A DNA stretch of 64,000 bases from Scytalidium lignicola (lineage: Eukaryota; Ascomycota; Leotiomycetes). Location of the stretch: assembly GCA_002812745.2 (NCBI GenBank), contig NCSJ02000128.1, positions 1 to 64,000 on the forward strand, in the 5' to 3' direction. A program made the position numbers and the translations under genes. A model generated the notes under the pieces. It did not search any database, was not told the origin of the DNA, and saw only the letters and a program-made list of their open reading frames with translations. Shown in pieces: positions 1-10,918 of the stretch (position 1 is the first letter of the stretch; each line of letters starts with the position of its first letter).

Positions 1-1270
1 GGGGGGGGCCGTGGTCTGGGTCTCGTCAGCCCTCTTTTCTCTTTCTTTTTCTCTTTCTTTTGTTGCCGTTGGTTGTTGGTTGGTGTTGGTGTTGCATTAT
101 CTTGTGGTAGGACAGCCTGGACAGCGGTAAGTTAAGCACCGTACTGTACTGTACTGTACTGTACAGTACCGTAAGTGTTTAGTCAGGTGCTAGCAAGCGG
201 AAGATCTCGTCGGGCAGTCCGCAGCTGTCATCCTCGTTGATGCCCGGAGAAATGAAAAGTGACAGATGGGACTGGACTCCACCGCGATCACTTAGCACCA
301 AGCCTCGAGCTTCGTAATTGTAGCTACTACTGTAAGATACCAAAGCACTGTACGGTACTACTGTATTGTACCATGCACTTATCCTCCACCACCGCCGTTA
401 GAGAATGACTTTGGATGTCGTCTCTGCATTAGCATAAGGATTAGTGCGACGAGATAGTGGTGGTGATGGGGACGGGAGTACCTGTTTCTCTTCTCTCGGT
501 TGGTGCTAGGCAAGACTGGGAGATGCTTCCGGCTGTAGCATTATTTTTTTAGGGCTGGAGGGAGGGCATAGGGCATACAGTTCGAGTCCCATTGCAGTGC
601 GATTTGATGGAGAAGATGCACTAATAATTACTCGACTCGACTCGACTCTACGGAGTACTCTCCTCTACTCTCCTCTACAAACACTGGACAAGCAGTGGAC
701 AGACAGGCCGAGAGGGTACATAGTCGTGATACGGTAGTGCGGGTGNCCACCGAGGCGAACGGCCGGGGTGCCACTAGGGGAGCCACGGTTGGGGGAGCTA
801 AAGACACGAAGAGCAACTAGCAGAGGCACAAGAGGGTCCCATAGGGGCAAGTGATAGGCTCAACACCGCTGTTTGGATCGCCGCCAGCCCCCCCAGGCCC
901 CAGCCCTCAGCCAGCCCTTGGGATCTGCTTTTCCTCCCCCGGTCCCAAAAGCGCCATCTCTTCCCCCTCTCGTCAAGCTCATATGTGTGTGCGACGCACT
1001 GCTGCTGCTGCTGCTGCTCGAGAGAGAGAGAGAGAGAGAGAGNAAAAGAGAGAGATGCAAGCCTCCACTTCTTCTTCTTCTTCTTCCTTCTTCTCCTCTT
1101 ACTAATTCTTCACTCTCGTCCTTTCTACTTCTCCCTCTCTTTCTCTCCTTCTGCTTTCCTTCTTCATCGTCGTTATCGTCGTTCGCATCGTCCTCACTTG
1201 CTCTGAATTACCGTCGTCCGTCGCCACTTCCTCTCGCTGCTTCGTCGCCTCGCCTCGCCTCGCCTGCTCA
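1..1270. promoter_or_regulatory. 5' non-coding region of the CSC1-like gene
   Basis: No convincing gene is visible. The stretch holds a GTACT pentanucleotide microsatellite (141-165), a CTG run (about 1000-1018), a GA run (about 1020-1042), TTC runs (about 1069-1090) and long pyrimidine tracts up to the start codon. Such CT-rich tracts are common in filamentous fungal promoters and 5' UTRs. Open frames here are low-complexity shadows of these repeats. Confidence 0.6.
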
Positions 1271-1303
1271 ATGACTTCTTCGACATCGCCATGCCCTCGG
1301 TGA
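1271..1303 (+). other. upstream ORF overlapping the CSC1-like start codon
   Basis: An ATG at 1271 opens a 10-codon frame that ends in TGA at 1301-1303, in a different frame from the proposed main ATG at 1291. Because it overlaps the main start, ribosomes translating it could not simply reinitiate downstream. It matters only if the transcript begins upstream of 1271, which is not shown. Confidence 0.4.
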
Positions 1304-4300
1304 TGCTGGCCGAAACCGGCCTGGGGATCGATCTTGTGAAGAGAGTATTTGTAAGGATTTAGCTCCCTTTGCTGTTTCTCAATCATCATCATCATCATCT
1401 CACCTATCTCTCTCTCTTCTCCCCTTGCATCTGAGACATGTAATCCCCCGCCATCTCAGAAATGCGGCGCCAGTCGAGGCTGCTTCTCCTCACTTCCCCT
1501 CAACCTCATCTCTTACCTCACCTCACATTCGTTCAAACATCAAATCTCGCACACATATATTTCCATATCTACACATAACACTCACAATCTCATACGACAT
1601 GCTCCTTGCTTTGACTTCAGCTAACCTTCGACCCTCCCCCCAAAACAGAACCAGAGCAGTGAAGACCCTCGAGTAGGATCCGCCCGAGACAATTCCACCT
1701 CCACCAATCTTTCCAATGTCACCACCGGCACCAACTCGGCCTCCCTGACGGCCTTGGTCACCACCTTCATCCCCATCAGCATCTATGCCGCCATTTGCAT
1801 GTCCATCTTCTTCTATGGCCGCCGTCGGTACCCGCGAGTCTACGCGCCAAGGTCGTTCTTGCCTTCTCTAGATCCACAGTACGTTTTGCTCTCTCTCTCT
1901 CTCTCTCTTTTTCTTTTGAATTTTCCGCTAGNAAAAAAATAATGAATGAAAAGAATCAACAACATAACGATAAGAAATTTATATATTTCATAACCAATAC
2001 TAAGTTGGAGAAAGATTTCAAAAGGAAACGCAGATGGACTAGATTCTGAACTGACATTTTCCACAGTGAGCGCAGCGATCCCCTCCCAAATGGCGTTTTC
2101 AACTGGATGAAAAAGTTCTACACAATCCCCGATACCGCTGTCCTGCACCGATACTCTCTCGATGGCTTCCTCTTCTTGCGCTACCTGAAGGTCTTATGTG
2201 TCATATGTTTCGTGGGTTGCTGTATCACGTGGCCCATCTTGATGCCCTTGCACAGGTACGGAGGCGGGCACGATCAACAGTTGGATGCCATCACGTTTGG
2301 GAATATCACACGGCCGGGCTGGTACTATGTGCATGCTTTTTTGGCCTGGATATATTTCGGTACGCTCTGCCTCCCCAAAATTTTATGCAAGTCTGAAGGA
2401 ATTCGTGTTTCGTGGGGACTAATGCGGGAAATTATATAGGGTTTATCATGTACATGATTTCCAGGGAGTGTCTGTACTTTATCAGCGTCCGACAGGCCTA
2501 TCTTCTCTCCCCTTACTACGCCCACCGTATATCATCAAGGACCGTCATGTTCACTTGCGTACCACAACCGCTCCTCGACGAGCGAAAGATCAGAAGGATG
2601 TTTGGGAATGGTGTGAAAAACGTATGGATTCCCAGGGATACGGAGACCTTGGATCAATTGGTCAAGGAGAGAGAGCAGACGGCTGTTCGGCTGGAAAAGG
2701 CCGAGTACAAGCTGATCAAGATGGCAAACGTCGAGAGGAATCGTCAGGCGAAGATGGCAGCAAAGGCAGCAGCAAAGACAGGTGCGGACCCGGAAGCAGG
2801 TTACACAGACGCAGACCTCAAGAATGGTACTCCCCTTGTGAATGTTAAGAAATCGGTATCTTGCAGCTCCAATTCGGGATCCATCCGAGATTCACACGAG
2901 CCACCTCGGGAGCGTAGAGTTGCGACTTCGCCAGAACCTCCCGAGATTCTGTCTGCAGATGTCAGAGTAAATACCTTGAGCTCCGATGACCTGGTGTCTC
3001 CCACCGACTCTCACTCTCATAGGACAAGCGAATCGAAAGATGAGAAAACAGCACTCGAAGAGTATCTGGCCTCCAGGGCAAATATCAATGGTTCAGTAGC
3101 AGCACAGTGGGTACCGGTCGAGAAGAGGCCATCGCATCGTCCATTAGCAAATATGGGGAAAAGAGTCGACACTATTAAGTGGACTCGTAATAAGTTGAAG
3201 GAGCTGGCCCCCAGAATCAACAAATTGAGAAGAGCATATAGGAATGGTAAAGGAAAACCCATCCCCACCATATTCGTCGAATTCAATACCCTGTCCGAGG
3301 CGCAAGGCGCCTACCAGATCTTAGCCCACCACCGAGCTTTCCACATGTCTCCAAATATTGTCGGTGTTCGGCCGAGGGAGATAGTCTGGTCTACTATGAA
3401 AATGATGTGGTGGGAGCGAATAATCAGAAGGTTCTTTGTTCAGGGATTCATTGCCGTCATGGTTGTTTTCTGGTCGATCCCATCAGCTTTTGTTGGAATT
3501 ATCTCCAATGTTAACTGGCTATCTACTAAGGTACCGTTCTTACATTGGGTCAAAGATCTTCCAGGGACAATTCTTGGTCTAATTAGTGGCCTGCTTCCGG
3601 CTGTGGCTCTGTCCATGTTAATGTCGATTGTCCCTGCTGTACTAAGAGGTATGCTTTCTTCCCCCCCCGCCCCCCCTCTCTCTATAAGCTAGTTCCCTTA
3701 AAATGAGTACTAAAGAGACATAGGTTGTGCTCGCGCTGCAGGTTGCCCGACAACTGCAAAAGTTGAGCTCTTTGTCCAGCACGCATACTTCATCTTCCAA
3801 GTCGTCCAAGTCTTTCTCATTACAACGCTTGCGTCTGCCGCATCGGCATCCATCGGCTCCATCCTCTCCAACCCCGCGTCAATCCGGGCTCTACTCTCGG
3901 CCAACTTACCCAAGGCTTCGAATTTCTACGTCTCCTATTTCCTTCTGCAGGGCATCGCCATGAGCGCAGGTAGAATGGCTCAGGTTGTCAATCTGGTCAG
4001 ATTCACTGTAAGGCCGAATTCCTCTGAGAATTTAAGGAAGATATCGAAGAGATGGTACAGGCTGAGAAGGGTACATTGGGGCAGCGTGTTCCCAGTGTTT
4101 ACCAACATGGCTGTTATTGGTATGTTCAGCTATCACATATATATGCATTTCGAGCACCGTGTTACTTTGCTTGGTCTGAAAGCTGACTTCTTCTAGCTAT
4201 CAGTTACTCTGTTATAGCACCAGTAGTCCTCGGTTTCGCGTCAGCCGGCCTCTTGCTTGTCTATGCAGCCTACCGTTATAATATCCTCTACGTGTACGAT

Positions 4301-5164
4301 TCCGAATTCGATACCCGAGGCCTCTGCTATCCCAGAGCCCTTAAGCAGTCTATCATTGGACTCTATTTTGCCGAAATATGTCTCTTTGGTCTCTTCACCA
4401 TCCAGAACGCCTTTGGTCCAGTAGTCATAATTGTAGGATTGCTGATTTTTACGATTCTAGTGCATATGTCCCTAGACAATGCCCTTGGCCCACTGTTATA
4501 CAATCTCCCACAGACGCTAGCAGTGGAAGAGGAGGATTTCCAACGTTCTATCGGAATGATGCCACCTATTTCCGAACCCGACAGTCCAGATGTGGAGGAC
4601 CTGAATGTTAGACTCGATGAAGTAGATGAACATGACAATGACCTAGACGATGCGTCTTCTTCCGCCCCCTTCCATACAGGCTACGAATCCACACGCGCAA
4701 TCGAAGGCACCGAAGGAACAGTCTCTATGGTCAAAGACGTCCTTAAGGGAAAACTTGAATCCAAGCTCCCTCTAAACAAGATGCTCGATACCCTCACCGC
4801 TGCCTTCGCACCCCTCTTCACCCCCGATCCAAATATCAAACCCAACTTCTTCATGCGCTGGCTGCATCCGGAAGTCTATGACGACTACATGGTCCTACGG
4901 CGGACGGTCCCCGTAGATCTCCCTATCCCGACGTACAACCCTGAAGAGATCAGAGACGCGTACTTGACACCCAGCATGTGGAAACCTGCGCCGACGATAT
5001 GGATCCCGAAGGATGTGGCGGGCGTTAGTGTGCAAGAATGTACGCACTCAGGGAAGGTGATAAATATTACGGATGAGGGTGCTTGGTTGGACGAGGAGAC
5101 ATGCGGGCTCATCATTGATATGGAGCGGCCGAGTCCTGTGATTGAGAAGAGGATTAGGTATTAA
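1291..5164 (+). CDS. CSC1/OSCA-like cation channel (RSN1/PHM7 family, DUF221)
   Basis: Six exons fit: 1291-1350, 1649-1878, 2067-2359, 2440-3648, 3742-4119, 4197-5164 (1045 aa), all with GT-AG introns and matching phases. The order is that of the family: an N-terminal triple-TM unit (exons 2-4), a long cytosolic PHM7_cyt-type region in exon 4 with a charged low-complexity insert, the 7TM channel block (exon 4 end to exon 6), then a C-terminal PHM7_ext-like tail with the WKPAPTIWIPKD stretch. Characterised relatives (yeast Csc1, plant OSCA) are hyperosmolality- or stretch-gated, calcium-permeable channels of the plasma membrane or endomembranes; the role here is inferred from family. The first exon is short and the start is the least certain part. 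An 'n' at 1932 lies in intron 2. Confidence 0.88.
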
Positions 5165-5676
5165 ATATCTGGTCTCTCTTTTTCTTCCCCTTTCCCTCTT
5201 TTCCTGTCGTTTCTCTTTTTTTGGGCGGATGAATTTGAGATGAAAAGAATTTTTATATCCCTTTCCTTTCCCACCTTTTCTCCCTCTATCCAATGGGAGA
5301 AGGGAATAGGGACAAGGAATTTGTATGTGTTGTGATAATGTGTAAATATATATACCCGGATATTATTTACTTGTAGCGATTAGTACGTTTTCTCTCTCTC
5401 TCTCTCTATCTATCTCTCTTTTTATTTCTATCTCTTGTTCTCTCATGGGGAATCTGTCATGTTTATCGGTGGGAGGAGTCATATGGCGTGCTTTTTCTGG
5501 GCAAGGAGGGGATATCAATTGCCATTACATTTACTACTATTTAAGTCTTATTAGATCTATCTTTTTCGGACTTTACTAGAATATTATACCAAATTATTAT
5601 TTTTTGGATAAGTCTATATTTTTGTTTCTGTATTATTTAAATTTGTGCTTTTTATAATATGTTTCATGCAATATCT
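5165..5676. other. convergent 3' spacer
   Basis: This lies between the stop codons of the CSC1-like gene (+) and rit1 (-). It is pyrimidine- and AT-rich with a TC microsatellite near 5391-5416. No gene is seen; it probably holds both 3' UTRs. Confidence 0.6.
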
Positions 5677-7354
5677 TCAACAATAATCAGGCCGCTCCAT
5701 CAAGAAACTATTCACGCTCTGCAACGTCTGTCGACTTGGATTCGCATCTGGCAAGCTGGTTGATATCCAGCCCATTCTTTGGCGGATGAAGGTTTTGTTG
5801 ATTGCATTGTTGCTCCTCTTCTGGCCAATTCCATCTTCCTTGTTAAACTTATATANCCCCCCCTTCATCGTCGTAGAACAGACATAATATCGCGAGTGCC
5901 GCACCGATGGAGAGGTCCTTTCCTGTTGGACAGGCGATTATGATTTGGATATCATCGTTGTTGTCGTTGTTGTCGTTGTTGTCGTTTATTGATGAGAATT
6001 TGCGGATATATGTGCTGAGAGCCTGTATTATGAATGGGAGTGCGAGACGGAGGTTTCTGCTGCCAGTCTTGTGAGGGCCGAGAGATATTTCGAGTCGTGT
6101 AGGTGATTTTTGCCATGTTGATTCTGGGGTTGGTGTGGTGGTATTAAGGAGGATAGTGAATATTGCGGTTGGACTTCCATGTGAATTTGAGATAGTAGTA
6201 CTAGTGCTATCCGTAGGTATTGCAGATGCGGTAGTGATAAATAACGAAGTGGTAGGCTTGACGCATTTCAACTCGCTATAATCGCTCTTTCCTTCGATTC
6301 TTGTTTCTCCAGCTTTAGACACCAGGTCTTTGATAACTTTCGGTAGTTCTGCTTCTTCTGTCTGCATCAATAGCTTCTTATTTGCCCAAAATACCGGTGC
6401 AGTGAGTCCCAGCGCCCAGTTCTCCGTGTCGTCACCTGCGCCTTGAATGTATCCACTTGCACTAATCTCCCCGCCTTCAACTCTCTTGCTGACAGTGCAA
6501 CATATCACAGGGTGGAAATCCCTGAAGATCTCAATGGCTTCGGGCTCGTTATCATTATTACTGTTTACTCCAGCAGTATATGTATCAGGCGTGACCCAGA
6601 ACGGACGTAGGGGTTTCTGGATCTGGGGTCTATAAGTCTCAGGTGAGATTCCTAGATCGAGTAGGGAAGAGAGGAATGTTGGGATGAGCGCTGTTATTTG
6701 GGCGTGTTCGGTAGACGAAATTATCTGCGGAGGGGTGTAGAGGGTGTGGAATTCCGGTTGGGAAGGGAATAGGAAGTGGTTTAAGACACAGCACCATATT
6801 GGGATTGTTTTGCTTAAGGAGTCGGGTATGCCTGAATTTCTTTGTTGTCAGTATATTGTAGCAACTTCATTGTCAATTGAGGGTTATTGGAGGATGGGTA
6901 GGGAGGTCCATACGCTTGCCACGTCTTGTGGAGTCGATTATGATGCATCTATACATGAAAAGNAAAAAAGAAATTTGTTCAGTTTACATTGATAACTCAG
7001 AATCGCTTGGACAATTTTAACTCACCCATCATTCCCCCCAATAATCTCCAACAAATGCAAATTCAGCCTCCGCGAACTAAACTTCCATACTCCAGTATGT
7101 CCATCCGTGCTCTTGAAATACGCACTCCCAGCCTTCGTTGCAGGATCAATGTACCAGCTTCCACACCGTTCGTTGGCGATCAATGGTCTGCCATAGTCTT
7201 CCTTCACTTGTTGTGCGAAGACGGCGTCTTCCTCGATGGAGTGTAGGCGGTTGGTTATGGAGAGAGTAGAACGCTTGATGTCGCCAAGGGTTTTGGAAAA
7301 ATTGTGGTTGGCCTGAGGAGAGAATACTATGTCAGAGACTGTGAGAGGTGGCAT
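5677..7354 (-). CDS. rit1: tRNA A64-2'-O-ribosylphosphate transferase (Rit1)
   Basis: Three exons on the minus strand: 7354-7026, 6948-6914 (35 nt), 6831-5677; about 505 aa. The first exon contains the Rit1 N-terminal signature (ITNRLHSIEEDAVF; ANERCGSWYIDP; GSAYFKSTDGH), the tiny second exon supplies CII-DSTRRGK, and the third carries the C-terminal Rit1 DUSP-like domain (ACPTGKDLSIGAALAIL). The family adds a ribosyl-phosphate to A64 of initiator tRNA-Met, keeping it out of elongation. ATG 7354 is chosen because the frame upstream has only a TTG. The frame breaks at the 'n' at 5856 beside a C run; ignoring the n restores the family C terminus. An Asn/Asp repeat from a GTTGTC microsatellite (about 5955-5985) interrupts the protein. 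It is divergent from rvt. Confidence 0.9.
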
Positions 7355-7984
7355 TGGAGAAGTGGTGAGAGGCCGGGGGAGAGGAGGTAGGAGGAGGAGG
7401 AGAGCGGGAGGCAAGGCGCAAGGCTGAAGAAAATGTAAATACGCGGGGCTGTGGTTGCCTTACAGAGGTTAGGTGATGATTGTGTTGAGCCTAAGGCTGT
7501 AAGTAGGCTCACCAAAAGCGGCGCCAGAGGCCTCCCACGAGAGGCCCGTCAACGCGAGCTTACCTCATTTGGTGCTTATGGATTCGAAGTCTTGCGAAAA
7601 TGAGGATTGGGTGGCTGGTAGCAGAGAGGCCCTCCACCAAAGTCACTCTCCATCTCATTTCTGACTTCAATTCTCCTGATCAGGTAAAGTATAGCTCACG
7701 TCTACGACATCTTCATTCATGCTCTTACTCATAACGGCTCAAGGCGTGAGTCAAGCCGGCGACGGTTGCGGTTGACTCGAGATCTACCTTGAGCCTACCT
7801 AAGACAAAGAGGTAAATATATAAGTACCGCAGTCTCCAAATTTATCTCTTTCTGTCTCAACCCATTCCCTCTCAGGCCTCTTATCTCTCTTTCACTCTCA
7901 TCTCATACTTGATCATATTCCATTGACTACTATATATCACACTTTATAAAATCTCTCCAGCTACGCTTAGATACCAAGTTCATC
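7355..7984. promoter_or_regulatory. bidirectional promoter region rit1/rvt
   Basis: About 630 bp separates the two start codons. It includes a TATATAAG box at 7817-7824 on the + strand, followed by a CT-rich tract (about 7845-7905) typical of fungal start regions ahead of the rvt gene. No other gene is seen. Confidence 0.55.
7817..7824 (+). promoter_or_regulatory. TATA box-like element upstream of rvt
   Basis: TATATAAG lies about 160 bp before the rvt ATG and just upstream of a CT-rich tract. It is assigned by motif and position only. Confidence 0.4.
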
Positions 7985-10579
7985 ATGGCCTCCTCAGACA
8001 TCCTCTCCCAGACACTATCCTCAATCACCACCATTAAGCTTGAAGAACTCTCCAGCCAACAGGCTAGCTTTGAAGTCGCAAAGAACAAGCTCCTCCAAGA
8101 TGTTGCTGCTGAGCCCGATCAGCTAGAGAAGGCCCAGATACTCCTCGACAAAATTGAGTCTCTTCCTTCCATGGGCAAACTCAACCAAAATGCGTCAACA
8201 TCCTTAAAAAACTACCGACGATTCCTAGCTCAAGCCCGAACTGACCCATCCGTGTCGGTAGAAATGCAACGTGATTGGCAGCAAAAGCTGGAGAATGAAC
8301 TTAATGTTAACTCTTTCAAATACGAATATGCTTCTCTCTATGGCCAATTGGTGAATGAATGGATCTCTGCAGCTGAAGGCAACTCAGACGCCATCTCAAT
8401 TGACGAATCTGCTTTTGAGAGCGTAGGGCGCAAAGAGATGCACGATCAGAGGGCTACTTGGGAAGAATATGTTTTCAAGGCTTATGAGACCGATACCAAA
8501 GCTATTGAAGAGTTCTTGGATACCATTTTCTCCGCAAACAAGGAAACCAAGAAAGCCTTGGAGAAGCTGAGAGAGTCAACTCAAAATTTTGAAAAGCTCT
8601 TAAAGACATCATCTCACTTTAATCAGTCCTCTCTCAAGTGGGTCATTGAAGGATTACTGCGTAGCGACCTCGTCAGTGATGAGAAACGAGCGGCCTTAAA
8701 GGACTTCCTTAACAACAAGGTGGTCTTGGCTGAAGTTGCGGATGTATTAAATATGAGGATGGACGCCTTAGACAAATGGAATTGGGACCCCGAAGGAACT
8801 CCAGTTGAACAACGTCGGCAACTGAACGGTCGATATCGCTTCTATCATGATGAGGACCTCCTTCAATCCATACTTCTCCGTTACGTTGGAACAAAATGGT
8901 CCGTTCATATGAAGGATGCACTGACGAAATTTCACGACACTGCCGGTGTTTGGAAATCCTCATCAGTTCCCGTCCCAGCTGATGATCGAAAACGCCGTGA
9001 CTACTTCCTTGGGCCCAATTACAACCGCGGTGAAACAGTTGAGCATATACGAGCAAAACATTTTAACGACGACATCTTCCTGGAGCAGTTACAAGAGACC
9101 ACCATTGAAAAAAGGGCTGGATATGAAGATGATGATGATGACATGTTCAGCGAATCTGATACTCGTAAGAGTCCTCAACAGGTTACGCAATCAGTTCTCC
9201 ATGCTTTAGCAACTGAAATCATCATGAGGACTCGAATCGGAGAAGAAGTCACCGTTCTTCGTTCAGATTTCAAGTGGTTTGGACCCTCCATTCCACACTC
9301 CACCATGTTTGCTGCTCTGAAATTTTTCGGTGTCTCGGAGCAATGGGTGGATTTCTTCAGACGAGTCCTAGAAGCACCCATGAAGTTCATCAACGACGGA
9401 CCATCAGCACCAGTACAAGTCAGAAAGCGTGGTACTCCGATCAGTGCACCATTGAGTGATTTCCTCGGTGAATCCGTCCTCTTCTGTCTAGACTTTGCCT
9501 TGAATCAGTACACAGACGGGGCGCTCCTTTACCGATTGCACGATGATATTTGGCTTTGGGGTAGAGATGAGACCGTCGTCAAGGGCTGGAAAGTAATCAC
9601 TCACTTTGCGAGTTTGACTGGCCTGGAATTCAACGAGGAGAAAACTGGCAGTGTCAGAATCCCTAAACGGGGAGGGAAGCAAATTCCACCACCGACTGGT
9701 CTTCCCCGAGGTGATGTTCGCTGGGGTTTCCTCAAGCTCGACGCAGTCACTGGTCGATTCCTCATCGACCAGGCCGATCTCGACAAACATATAGAGGAGC
9801 TTCGCCGCCAACTTGATGCATGCAAATCAGTTTTTGACTGGATTCAAGCTTGGAATGTCTATGGTGCCCGCTTCTTCACTACAAACTTCGGTCGCCCAGC
9901 GAACTGTTTTGGCAGGCAACATGTAGATATGATGCTCGAAGCTTTCGCCCAAATCCAATCAAAGCTCTTCACTGATGGCGGTAGCGTAACATCAACAGTC
10001 AAGTCTATGCTTGCATCCCGATTCAATGTCCACAACATCCCCGAAGGCTACCTCTACTTCCCTATGTCCATGGGTGGGCTAGATTTGAAATCTCCCTTTG
10101 TAAACCTCTTCCTCATCAAACCCTCCATCTGTCCCAACCCAGAGAAAATCATGGATGACTTCTTCGAAAAAGAAGAAACCGCCTACAAGAATGCACAAGC
10201 TCTGTTCAAAGAAGATGCCGTACCCGGTCAGGCATTTCTTCGCTACGAACTGAAGTCTCTATTCGCGGAAGAGAAAGAGTTTATGAGTTTCGAGGAATTC
10301 ACGCGATATAGGGAACAAACATCTTCGCACCTAGCGGCAGCGTATAGAGAGTTGATGTTGGAACCCAAGGAGGAGGATGTGGATCAGGCCATTGATGCGA
10401 ATCAGCTGAATACAGTGTCTGGTTCAGGGTATAGAAATGGGTATGAGAGGTGGATTATGGAGCTTTATGCTCCGGATATGATTAAGCGGTTTGGTGGGCT
10501 GATGGTTGTTGAGAAGGGGCTTTTGCCGACGGGGATGGTCAATATGTTCCGAGAGAGTAGATTTAAGTGGCAGGGATAA
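7985..10579 (+). CDS. rvt: reverse transcriptase-related cellular protein (RVT family)
   Basis: Intronless, 864 aa, starting at an ATG behind a TATA/CT promoter. The N-terminal ~380 residues are helical and charged. The centre shows an RT-like core: a motif A Asp in RSDFKWFGP (about residue 428), a motif B-like RKRGTPISAPLSDFLGE, and the catalytic Asp pair in YRLHDDIWLWG (about 520-521). No endonuclease, integrase, RNase H or LTR is visible. Length and layout match the single-copy rvt genes known in fungi, which are host genes rather than active retroelements; Neurospora RVT polymerises nucleotides in vitro but its cellular role is unclear. The acidic D run near residue 383 comes from a GAT repeat. 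Alternative: an old retroelement ORF, less likely given the intact isolated frame in a housekeeping region. Confidence 0.82.
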   Translation: MASSDILSQTLSSITTIKLEELSSQQASFEVAKNKLLQDVAAEPDQLEKAQILLDKIESLPSMGKLNQNASTSLKNYRRFLAQARTDPSVSVEMQRDWQQKLENELNVNSFKYEYASLYGQLVNEWISAAEGNSDAISIDESAFESVGRKEMHDQRATWEEYVFKAYETDTKAIEEFLDTIFSANKETKKALEKLRESTQNFEKLLKTSSHFNQSSLKWVIEGLLRSDLVSDEKRAALKDFLNNKVVLAEVADVLNMRMDALDKWNWDPEGTPVEQRRQLNGRYRFYHDEDLLQSILLRYVGTKWSVHMKDALTKFHDTAGVWKSSSVPVPADDRKRRDYFLGPNYNRGETVEHIRAKHFNDDIFLEQLQETTIEKRAGYEDDDDDMFSESDTRKSPQQVTQSVLHALATEIIMRTRIGEEVTVLRSDFKWFGPSIPHSTMFAALKFFGVSEQWVDFFRRVLEAPMKFINDGPSAPVQVRKRGTPISAPLSDFLGESVLFCLDFALNQYTDGALLYRLHDDIWLWGRDETVVKGWKVITHFASLTGLEFNEEKTGSVRIPKRGGKQIPPPTGLPRGDVRWGFLKLDAVTGRFLIDQADLDKHIEELRRQLDACKSVFDWIQAWNVYGARFFTTNFGRPANCFGRQHVDMMLEAFAQIQSKLFTDGGSVTSTVKSMLASRFNVHNIPEGYLYFPMSMGGLDLKSPFVNLFLIKPSICPNPEKIMDDFFEKEETAYKNAQALFKEDAVPGQAFLRYELKSLFAEEKEFMSFEEFTRYREQTSSHLAAAYRELMLEPKEEDVDQAIDANQLNTVSGSGYRNGYERWIMELYAPDMIKRFGGLMVVEKGLLPTGMVNMFRESRFKWQG

Positions 10580-10918
10580 GCAGAAGGCAGAAAAGGGATG
10601 TGATTTGTTGTGGTCGGAGTGGATAGGGTGCTAAGTGTATAATATAATATTATCTATCATATGGGCTGTGGGAAGGGTTAGACCTGGTCTGTGAATAAAA
10701 TACTTTTCATCTTTCTCATTCCAGAAGAGATACTACAGCCAGACTCTCTAAAGCTCAAGAGTTCTAATCCGAGTTCAGTACAACCAATATCTAAGCAGAC
10801 TAATAGAGAAAGCGCTCCAAAACTTCGGGGGAAAAAGAACTAAGCTAAATATATATAAACGCATAACTAAACCATATGCTCCATATCCACTCAAATAAAT
10901 GCATCAAAATCACCCCCT
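10580..10918. other. convergent 3' spacer rvt/med5
   Basis: AT-rich 3' UTR sequence between two convergent stop codons. No gene or repeat is seen. Confidence 0.6.

Noticed and set aside
579..600. tRNA B-box-like GTTCGAGTCCC
   Set aside because: No acceptor, D or anticodon stems could be formed around it.
7357..7414. N-terminal extension of Rit1 to a start at 7414
   Set aside because: That start is TTG, and the added residues are Leu/Pro low complexity; ATG 7354 fits better.
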